Shown piece after piece: positions 1-4,846 of a DNA stretch of 5,380 bases. The notes beneath the pieces were generated by a model. That model saw only the letters and a program-made list of their open reading frames with translations, ran no database searches and was not told where the DNA came from. Position 1 is the first letter of the stretch. Every line of letters starts with the position of its first letter. The translations under genes and the position numbers were made by a program. The stretch comes from Dehalococcoidales bacterium (GTDB lineage Bacteria > Chloroflexota > Dehalococcoidia > Dehalococcoidales > CSSed11-197), in NCBI GenBank assembly GCA_028705415.1, contig JAQWDO010000062.1, positions 1 to 5,380 on the forward strand, in the 5' to 3' direction.

Positions 1-5
1 CCCAT
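1..5 (-). CDS. Possible start of a further minus-strand gene, cut by the left edge
   Basis: On the minus strand an ATG lies at 5-3, preceded by GAAGGTG (20-14) with an 8-base gap. This is the same ribosome-binding-site spacing used by both tatA genes upstream. Only the Met codon and two further bases are inside the window, so nothing can be said about the product. It would follow the second tatA by about 93 bases on the same strand. A tatC or a Tat-dependent gene there would make biological sense, but that is a guess. The ATG could also be fortuitous. Confidence 0.25.
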
Positions 6-98
6 ATCAAAAACACCTTCAAGGCATTACCTCGCATCCAGCCGGTTTCTGTGGTGGTTAAGTACAAATAATTTCCCAGTGAGGAATACAATACCTTG

Positions 99-314
99 CT
101 AATCCAGTTCTTTAATAACCTTCTTTTTTTTCTTGACAACTTTCTGATCGCTGTCTTCTCCGGCTTTCTTCCCTTTTTTGCCGCGAAAGACAGATACGAC
201 TTTCCCGGCACCTTTGCCAAAAAATTCAGTTACCTGGGGAAGCTTTCCCACGCCGAAGACTATCAGGATAATCAGAACAACAAGACCTATTTCCAGTGGA
301 CCTGGTGGCCGCAT
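99..314 (-). CDS. tatA: Sec-independent protein translocase subunit, TatA/E family (second, shorter copy)
   Basis: This is a 71-residue TatA/E-family protein. TatA forms the membrane-thinning or pore-forming multimer of the twin-arginine pathway, which exports folded proteins across the cytoplasmic membrane with TatC. Visible here are a short N-terminus (MRPPGPLEIGL), a single hydrophobic helix at about residues 7-22, the family hinge with F20-G21 and K24-L25-P26, a short amphipathic helix to about residue 43, and a Lys-rich tail with five consecutive lysines near the end. The N-terminal 28 residues match the neighbouring copy at 477-782 with one change (V12 for I12). After that they diverge: this copy has VTEFFGKGAGKVVSVF where the other has a more canonical sequence. 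The start is supported by AAGGGGGG at 330-323, 8 bases before the ATG. It lies 162 bases downstream of the first copy and probably shares its promoter. TatB is less likely because the protein is short and starts like its TatA neighbour. Confidence 0.85.
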   Translation of the reverse strand: MRPPGPLEIGLVVLIILIVFGVGKLPQVTEFFGKGAGKVVSVFRGKKGKKAGEDSDQKVVKKKKKVIKELD

Positions 315-322
315 CTCTATAT

Positions 323-330
323 CCCCCCTT
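323..330 (-). promoter_or_regulatory. Ribosome binding site of the second tatA
   Basis: On the minus strand AAGGGGGG lies 8 bases before the ATG at 314-312. The spacer GATATAGAG is nearly identical to that of the other tatA copy (GATATAGAT), so the duplication includes part of the leader. Confidence 0.6.
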
Positions 331-476
331 GTGCAAGAAATGGCTTATCGGGTTTTGTGATCTGACAGGCCAAGCGCACCGTTTGACCGGGCAAGCGCAC
401 CTCAAGATAGCGCTCAAGCACCTCTAACTGGGAAAATAGCCAGTAAAGCAAGCCAGCAAGCCTCCAGAATGGCGGC

Positions 477-782
477 CTAAGCCTCGGCTGAAGGGGTCTC
501 GGTTTGGGTGTCGGCCGGCTTTTCCTCAGCTTCTGGCTTTTCCTCAGCTGATTCAGGCTTCTTTTCATCTGCCTTCTCAGCCTTTTTCACCGTCTTCTTG
601 GTTTTACGCTTGGCTTTTTTCTTGGTGGTTTCGTCTTCGATATCTTCGCCCCTGGTTCCGCGCTTGAATGCATTGATTCCTTTTCCAAGTGCTGCGCCTA
701 CCTGGGGGAGCTTGCCAACACCGAACACAATTAGAATAATTAGTACTATAAGACCTATTTCGAGTGGACCTGGTGGCCGCAT
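477..782 (-). CDS. tatA: Sec-independent protein translocase subunit, TatA/E family (first copy, long acidic/lysine tail)
   Basis: This 101-residue TatA/E-family protein belongs to the twin-arginine export machinery of the cytoplasmic membrane. It has a single transmembrane helix at about residues 7-22, F20-G21, K24-L25-P26, and an amphipathic helix with the canonical look (LPQVGAALGKGINAFKRG, residues 25-42). A long, highly charged tail follows from about residue 43. It is first Lys-rich (TTKKKAKRKTKK) and then Glu/Pro/Lys-rich, with a six-residue repeat AEEKPE/AEEKPA. Tails of this kind are usually disordered and variable between TatA proteins. The start is fixed by AGGAGG at 796-791, 8 bases before the ATG, and by identity with the start of the neighbouring copy. 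It is the first gene after a strong promoter at 908-880 and is read away from folP. No tatC is present within the window. Which copy acts as TatA and which as a TatE- or TatB-like partner cannot be decided from sequence. Confidence 0.88.
   Translation of the reverse strand: MRPPGPLEIGLIVLIILIVFGVGKLPQVGAALGKGINAFKRGTRGEDIEDETTKKKAKRKTKKTVKKAEKADEKKPESAEEKPEAEEKPADTQTETPSAEA
517..549. repeat. 18-bp tandem repeat inside the tatA tail
   Basis: The 15-mer ggcttttcctcagct occurs exactly at 517-531 and again at 535-549, giving an 18-base period that encodes the hexapeptide repeat AEEKPE/AEEKPA. A degraded third unit follows at about 552-567. The period is a multiple of three, so copy-number slippage would keep the reading frame and only change the length of the disordered tail. 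Confidence 0.8.
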
Positions 783-790
783 ATCTATAT

Positions 791-796
791 CCTCCT
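791..796 (-). promoter_or_regulatory. Ribosome binding site of the first tatA
   Basis: A perfect AGGAGG on the minus strand lies 8 bases upstream of the ATG at 782-780. It is the strongest Shine-Dalgarno match among the gene starts in the window and argues for high translation of the first Tat subunit. Confidence 0.8.
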
Positions 797-804
797 AAGA
801 TTAC

Positions 805-816
805 TTATTTAAATAA
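805..816. repeat. 12-bp perfect AT palindrome in the tatA leader
   Basis: TTATTTAAATAA is its own reverse complement. It lies between the proposed tatA transcription start (about 873) and the ribosome binding site at 796-791. It could be a binding site for a dimeric regulator, but AT-rich palindromes of this length also arise by chance in AT-rich leaders, and no known operator is recognised. Confidence 0.35.
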
Positions 817-879
817 TTCGATCCGGCTACCGTTATTGGGGAGGTTAAAGGTTAAAAAATAATCAGTAACCAATTTCCA

Positions 880-908
880 ATAATACACCAACACTAAAAT
901 GATGTCAA
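880..908 (-). promoter_or_regulatory. Sigma70-type promoter of the tatA pair
   Basis: On the minus strand a perfect -35 box TTGACA (908-903) is followed after 17 bases by TATTAT (885-880), which matches the -10 consensus at five of six positions. Transcription would begin near 873 and give a leader of about 90 bases before the first tatA. It lies back-to-back with the folP promoter, with 19 bases between the two -35 boxes. Confidence 0.7.
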
Positions 909-927
909 TTTGGACACCGTTGCATTT

Positions 928-955
928 TTGATTTACCGGGTACAGCGGTTATAAT
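928..955 (+). promoter_or_regulatory. Sigma70-type promoter of the folP-folK-PTPS operon
   Basis: TTGATT (928-933) and a perfect TATAAT (950-955) are separated by 16 bases. Transcription would begin near 961-962, about 30 bases before the folP GTG. This spacing leaves room for a normal leader and so supports the GTG at 992 as the start. Confidence 0.65.
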
Positions 956-991
956 ATTTTCAGGATGTGAAAGCAGGCAGGTTAAAAGATT

Positions 992-1828
992 GTGATAGGT
1001 AACCGGGACTTATTGCCAGCAACGCAAATCGGGGGAATGGATTTCAGGTGGGGTGAGCGCACCTACATCATGGGTATTATAAATGTCAGCCCTGATTCAT
1101 TTTCCGGTGATGGTATTTGCAGTGTGGCAGCGGCTGTAGAACAGGCAAAGCGGTTCGTAGCAGAAGGTGCTGATATTCTGGATATCGGAGGAGAGTCCAC
1201 CCGTCCAGACTCGAAACCTGTAAGCGAAGAACAGGAGATCGAACGTGTTATTCCGGTTATTGAGGCAATCAGTGCTGAGGTCGATGTGCCTTTAAGCATT
1301 GATACCTATAAAGTGGGGGTTGCCAGCCTGGCGCTCGAGGCGGGAGCAGATATGGTGAATGACATATGGGGTTTAAAGAAAGGCACTGAAACAGCTTGCC
1401 TTGCTGCCCGTAAAGGCATCCCAATGATACTCATGTCCAACCAGAGGGAGGAACCGGCCTCAAGTATAGTTCCGGCAGTTTTGTCCGATCTTGAATCAGC
1501 AATAAAAAAGGCCATCTCGGCTGGTATCCCGGAAAGTGATATTATAGTTGATCCCGGAATTGGTTTTGGCAAAACCGTTGTACAAAACCTGGAAATAATA
1601 TACCGTCTTGGTGAAATCAGAAGGTTGGGGAAGCCGGTTTTACTGGGTACTTCCCGAAAATCAGTCATAGGCTGGACTCTGGGGGTATCCGAAGATGACC
1701 GGCTGGAAGGCACTGCGGCAACCGTCGCTATCGGGATCGCGGCCGGGGCTGACATTGTAAGAGTTCATGATGTTAAATCCATGAAACGGGTGGCTCGCAT
1801 GAGCGATGCTATTGTAAGGAGAATCTGA
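992..1828 (+). CDS. folP: Dihydropteroate synthase
   Basis: This cytoplasmic enzyme joins p-aminobenzoate to 6-hydroxymethyl-7,8-dihydropterin diphosphate to make dihydropteroate, and it is the sulfonamide target. The 278-residue length is normal for a single-domain TIM-barrel DHPS. Motifs appear in order: INVSPDSFSGDG (residues 30-41), DIGGESTRP (64-72), SIDTYK (102-107), VNDIWG (122-127), VDPGIGFGKT (186-195), LLGTSRKS (217-224, with the pterin-binding Lys223) and RVHDV (257-261). The usual L-M-H-M-x-G strand is replaced by LMSNQRE (147-153), a local variation in a less critical place. The start is GTG at 992, with weak CAGG (978-981) 10 bases upstream and a promoter ending at 955. The alternative ATG at 1037 has G-rich sequence only one base away, too close for a ribosome binding site. 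Its stop overlaps the folK start by one base (TGATG), which implies translational coupling. Confidence 0.95.
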   Translation: MIGNRDLLPATQIGGMDFRWGERTYIMGIINVSPDSFSGDGICSVAAAVEQAKRFVAEGADILDIGGESTRPDSKPVSEEQEIERVIPVIEAISAEVDVPLSIDTYKVGVASLALEAGADMVNDIWGLKKGTETACLAARKGIPMILMSNQREEPASSIVPAVLSDLESAIKKAISAGIPESDIIVDPGIGFGKTVVQNLEIIYRLGEIRRLGKPVLLGTSRKSVIGWTLGVSEDDRLEGTAATVAIGIAAGADIVRVHDVKSMKRVARMSDAIVRRI

Positions 1829-2331
1829 TGTCTGATAGCCTGGTAACTGTTTATCTTGGATTGGGTTCCAACGTTGGTAACCGTCAGGAAAACCTGAAAA
1901 AAGCTCTTGGTTATATAGAACAGAGGATGCGGCTTACGGCAAAATCCTCAGTTTATGAGACGGAGCCGGTTGGTAACACCGATCAGCCTGTGTTTTTGAA
2001 TATGGTGTGTGAGGTAAAAACCACTCTTCCCCCCGAATCTTTGCTTGTGCTTACCAAGGGGATTGAAAAAAAGCTGGGAAGAATGCCCAGCCATCCCAAG
2101 GATTCTCCCCGCACCATGGATATCGATATTCTTTTTTACGGTGACCAGGTGCTGAATAATCCGGATCTGATCATTCCGCATCCCCGCCTGTCCAGAAGGG
2201 CTTTTGTGCTGATTCCCATGAATGAGATTGCACCGGATTTTATTGACCCGGCAACGGGCAGGTCCATATCAGCAATGCTGAAGGAAATCCAGGCGGCTAA
2301 ACAGGGCGTGCTGAAACTGGGAGGGTGTTAA
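1828..2331 (+). CDS. folK: 6-hydroxymethyl-7,8-dihydropterin pyrophosphokinase (HPPK)
   Basis: This enzyme transfers pyrophosphate from ATP to 6-hydroxymethyl-7,8-dihydropterin, producing the direct substrate of FolP. At 167 residues it has normal HPPK length. It shows GLGSNVGNR (residues 11-19), the loop ETEPVG...QPVFLN (44-58), the signature PRTMDIDILFYG (94-105) with the two Mg-binding aspartates D98 and D100, PHPR (117-120), and RAFVLIPMNEIAP (124-136). The start ATG overlaps the folP stop by one base and has AAGGAG (1816-1821) 6 bases upstream. The next gene begins immediately after its TAA. It is not fused to FolB or FolP, unlike some homologues. Confidence 0.95.
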   Translation: MSDSLVTVYLGLGSNVGNRQENLKKALGYIEQRMRLTAKSSVYETEPVGNTDQPVFLNMVCEVKTTLPPESLLVLTKGIEKKLGRMPSHPKDSPRTMDIDILFYGDQVLNNPDLIIPHPRLSRRAFVLIPMNEIAPDFIDPATGRSISAMLKEIQAAKQGVLKLGGC

Positions 2332-2709
2332 ATGTATCTGGTAAATGTTGAAAGGCATTTTGACGCGGCTCATTATCTGAGGGGTTATCAGGGCAAGTGT
2401 GAAAACCTGCACGGGCACCGTTATCGGGTTGCAGTTCGCCTGAAAGCTGCCTCCAATGATAATGCCGGAATGGCTTACGATTTTACTCTTCTCAAGAAAG
2501 AGCTGGAACGTGTTTTGGAAAAATACGATCACCGCTGCCTGAATGAAGTCCCCCCGTTTGATAGTATCAACCCGTCTGCAGAAAATATAGCCCGCACCAT
2601 ATATGGGGAAATGAAAAAAGAACTGGACAGCCTGCCTGATGGTATATCGCTAGATGCTGTAACAGTTTGGGAATCTCCGGAAAGCTGGGTAGAATACCGG
2701 CCGGATTAG
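2332..2709 (+). CDS. queD: 6-pyruvoyl-tetrahydropterin synthase family protein: QueD or dual folate/queuosine PTPS-I/III
   Basis: This is a 125-residue COG0720 tunnel-fold enzyme acting on 7,8-dihydroneopterin triphosphate. Zinc ligands are H14 (FDAAH), H27 and H29 (HGH). Other family positions are D50, the D66-H67 pair (DHRCLN), the PSAENIA segment (81-87), and E114 in VWESPESW, which anchors the pterin. The active-site motif is C23-E24-N-L-H-G-H. QueD (6-carboxytetrahydropterin synthase, for queuosine) typically has CxxxHGH, while the folate-type PTPS-III, which makes 6-hydroxymethyl-dihydropterin in place of FolB, has ExxHGH. This protein satisfies both patterns, as I recall for the dual-function PTPS-I/III group. 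It directly follows folK with no intergenic base, and GGGAGGG (2319-2325) gives a strong ribosome binding site. Membership of the family is secure. The split between queuosine and folate roles is inferred from motif and position. Confidence 0.9.
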   Translation: MYLVNVERHFDAAHYLRGYQGKCENLHGHRYRVAVRLKAASNDNAGMAYDFTLLKKELERVLEKYDHRCLNEVPPFDSINPSAENIARTIYGEMKKELDSLPDGISLDAVTVWESPESWVEYRPD

Positions 2710-2799
2710 CTCCCATCTCTTTACACAGACTGGCGGTAATCTGTATTATCTGGTTTTCTCCCGGCGGCAGAGGGTTTTCTTTAAACCAGCGATAAAGGC
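2710..2799. other. Convergent intergenic region with weak dyads; possible terminators
   Basis: This 90-bp gap lies between the stops of the PTPS gene and tgt. CTGGTTT (2750-2756) pairs with AAACCAG (2783-2789) across a 26-base loop. ACAGA (2725-2729) pairs with TCTGT (2740-2744). AGGCT (2796-2800) pairs with AGCCT (2806-2810), with the tgt stop codon in its loop, and is followed on the minus strand by TTAT. None is a classic GC-rich stem with a long T run, so transcription ending here is expected from gene order rather than clearly shown. Confidence 0.3.
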
Positions 2800-3981
2800 T
2801 TAATCAGCCTGATTGGAGCCCGGCTTGCTTGCCAGCCATTTTTGCTTCTGCTGCTGCCGGACTTCTTCATCAACCGCGCGGTACCTGGCCAGAAAAGCGG
2901 TTTTAAACTGGATAAAATTTCCACTTCTAATGCTGTTTCTGATTTGCCCCATAAGGTTTTGCAGAAAATGAATATTGTGGATACTGGCCAGCCTGAGGCC
3001 GAGAAGTTCTCCGCTTCTGAATAGATGAGCAACATACGCAGCGGAGAAGTTTTTGCACGTGTAGCAGGAACACCCTTCTTCCACCGGGCGGTCCAAATTT
3101 TTAAATGCGGAGTTGCGGATGTTGATGCGCCCTTCAGTTGTGTAAAGCCCGCCGTTACGGGCTACCCTGGTCGGCAGGACGCTGTCGAAAATATCGACTC
3201 CCCGCGATACGGATTCAACAAGATCTTCCGGAGAACCGACGCCCATAAGATATCGCGGCTTCAGAGCAGGCATCAGGGGTATGGTTAAATCCAGCATTTC
3301 CCAGGTGGTCTGCTTGTCTTCTCCCAGGCTTAATCCCCCAATGGCAAAGCCATCAAAATCCATTTGAGCCAGATCAGCGGCAGATTTTACCCTGAGTTCA
3401 GGGCTGGTAGCTCCCTGTACGATTCCGAAAAGCTGCTGGGTCTGGCTGGTTCGGGCTTCCAGGCATCGTTTTGCCCAGGCAGTTGTCCGGCTGACCGCCC
3501 TGGCAATCCTGGCAGGGTTTCCGTCATGAGGTGGCACGTCGTCCAGCACCATCATAATATCTGATCCGAGTGACTGCTGATAAAATATGATATCTTCGGG
3601 AGTCATGAAGTGTTTGGAGCCATCTATGTGGCTTCTGAAAGTTACCCCTTCGTCAGTTATCTTTGCCAGTGACGAGAGGCTGAATATCTGGAATCCGCCT
3701 GAATCGGTGAGGATCGGGCCTTGCCACCCCATAAAACGGTGAAGGCCTCCCATGGTTTTTACCAGATCGATGCCCGGCCTGAGGTAGAGGTGATAGGTGT
3801 TGCAGAGTATCATTTCGGCGCCGGTTGCAGTTACTTCTTCCGGAGTGAGCGTCTTGACTGAAGCCTGGCTGCCTACCGGGCAGAAAACGGGAGTTTTTAC
3901 ATCACCGTGGGCAGTTTTAAGTACCCCGGTTCTTGCCAGGGAAGACGTGTCCCGGCTTTCTATAAAAAATCCCTTGTTCAT
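2800..3981 (-). CDS. tgt: tRNA-guanine transglycosylase, bacterial type
   Basis: This enzyme exchanges guanine-34 in the anticodon of Asp, Asn, His and Tyr tRNAs for preQ1, the key step of queuosine formation. At 393 residues it is slightly longer than the usual 370-380; the excess is a charged, Gln/Lys-rich C-terminal tail. It shows DSGGFQ (93-98, catalytic D93), LDD (146-148, D147 contacting the base), GIVQG (186-190), AIGGLSLGE (213-221), and FDSVLPTRVARNG (265-277) with the nucleophile D266. The zinc site is C304, C306, C309 and H335 (CSCYTC...IHN). Two pocket positions are unusual for a bacterial enzyme: V149 where Cys is common, and L219 where Val is common. The ATG overlaps the stop of the upstream prenyltransferase gene as ATGA. 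No good ribosome binding site of its own is visible, so translation is probably coupled. It faces the PTPS/queD gene, another queuosine-pathway member. Confidence 0.96.
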   Translation of the reverse strand: MNKGFFIESRDTSSLARTGVLKTAHGDVKTPVFCPVGSQASVKTLTPEEVTATGAEMILCNTYHLYLRPGIDLVKTMGGLHRFMGWQGPILTDSGGFQIFSLSSLAKITDEGVTFRSHIDGSKHFMTPEDIIFYQQSLGSDIMMVLDDVPPHDGNPARIARAVSRTTAWAKRCLEARTSQTQQLFGIVQGATSPELRVKSAADLAQMDFDGFAIGGLSLGEDKQTTWEMLDLTIPLMPALKPRYLMGVGSPEDLVESVSRGVDIFDSVLPTRVARNGGLYTTEGRINIRNSAFKNLDRPVEEGCSCYTCKNFSAAYVAHLFRSGELLGLRLASIHNIHFLQNLMGQIRNSIRSGNFIQFKTAFLARYRAVDEEVRQQQKQKWLASKPGSNQAD

Positions 3982-4832
3982 AACAGTAAAAGATCAACCA
4001 CCATGAGCAGAAACAGTAAACCCAGATAGGGGAAGCTGGAAATCTTGTACACTTTCCAGGCGCCGGCAGAATCGGAAGTGCCAAGCAGCCTGAAGCTTGA
4101 TACAAGTAATATCAGGCCAAGTAAAATGGCTCCGGCAAGATACAACCAGCCGAAATTCGCAACAAAATAAAGGGCAACCGAAGTTCCGAAAAGCAAGATG
4201 CCGGAAAAGGCCATCAGCCTGATTCCGGCAGCGGGGGAAACGCTCATCGGAAAAAAAGTGATGCCTGCTTTGAGGTATTCGTTACGCCGGGCAATCATCA
4301 CTCCCCAGACATGTGATGGCAGCCATACAATTATCAGCAGACAAATCAGGCCGATTTGCCAGTTAAGCGAAGGCTCGATTGCAAACCATCCCATTAAAAC
4401 CGGAGCACATCCGGCGATTGCCCCCTGGGGGAATACGCAGGTCACTTTTTTTCGGAAAGTAACTGCAACAACCGTGCCGATCAAATCTGCCAGAAACGCA
4501 TAAGGGTGCACCATCCAGGCGAGAGCCAGCCCGATGGCGGCAAGGATGAAGAGCATGGGAAGGGCTTTCTCGGCTGGCTCGATCCGTTTGGCAGCCAGCG
4601 CCCGGTTTTGTGTTCTGGGCATCAGGCAGTCAAGATTCCGGTCCAGGTAGTTGGTAAATCCGTTGGCGGCCGCGCTGGCAATTAGTATTGCCAGTGTCGC
4701 CAGCAGTAATGTGCTCCAGGGTGGTATACCCCTGGCGGCGATGAAAACAGTAGCTGCGCCGATAAAGGCCAGCAGGCTGGTTTCCCTTGGTTTCAGGACG
4801 TTTATGTAGTTTGCCAGCGTTGTTCTAAACAC
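3978..4832 (-). CDS. ctaB: Heme O synthase-like (protoheme IX farnesyltransferase) UbiA-family prenyltransferase
   Basis: This 284-residue polytopic membrane protein of the UbiA superfamily is closest to CtaB/CyoE, which adds a farnesyl group to heme B to give heme O. The first Asp-rich motif lies at NYLDRNLDCLMPRTQNR (residues 61-77), with D64 and D68, and MPRTxNR is a CyoE hallmark. WLPSHVWGVMIARRNEYLKAGITFFP (170-195) matches the CyoE segment usually written PPHFWALAL...Y..AGIP. About eight or nine hydrophobic segments can be seen. It differs from textbook CtaB in two ways: the Asn of NxxxDxxxD is T60, and the YTxxLKRxT loop is shortened to VTFRKKVT (124-131). The start is GTG at 4832-4830, 14 bases after the stop of the ClC gene, with only a weak ribosome binding site. 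No ATG offers a full-length alternative, but an upstream non-standard start such as ATT at 4841 cannot be excluded. No cytochrome oxidase gene is seen nearby, so the heme role is from family likeness only. Confidence 0.8.
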   Translation of the reverse strand: MFRTTLANYINVLKPRETSLLAFIGAATVFIAARGIPPWSTLLLATLAILIASAAANGFTNYLDRNLDCLMPRTQNRALAAKRIEPAEKALPMLFILAAIGLALAWMVHPYAFLADLIGTVVAVTFRKKVTCVFPQGAIAGCAPVLMGWFAIEPSLNWQIGLICLLIIVWLPSHVWGVMIARRNEYLKAGITFFPMSVSPAAGIRLMAFSGILLFGTSVALYFVANFGWLYLAGAILLGLILLVSSFRLLGTSDSAGAWKVYKISSFPYLGLLFLLMVVDLLLL

Positions 4833-4846
4833 TTTCTTAATTCTGG

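Noticed and set aside
427..444. Hairpin ACTGG-N8-CCAGT after the first tatA as an attenuator or terminator
   Set aside because: The stem is only five base pairs with no following T run, so it could easily be chance.
317..568. 83-codon minus-strand open frame spanning the end of the first tatA and the intergenic gap
   Set aside because: It overlaps the tatA tail in another frame, and its Arg/Pro-rich start is what the Lys/Glu-rich tail gives when shifted. I see no ribosome binding site evidence for it.
1306..1755. 149-codon open frame antisense to folP
   Set aside because: It lies wholly inside a well-supported DHPS gene on the other strand, has no family-like motifs, and its Ser/Pro/Ile-rich composition is typical of a reverse-frame shadow.
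1037..1828. Shorter folP starting at the ATG at 1037
   Set aside because: The G-run upstream is one base from the ATG, too close for ribosome binding, and the GTG at 992 fits the promoter and leader better. It is not fully excluded.
4198..4503. 101-codon plus-strand open frame inside the prenyltransferase gene
   Set aside because: It is antisense to a clearly membrane-patterned CtaB-like gene, has no separate ribosome binding site or promoter, and no recognisable domain.
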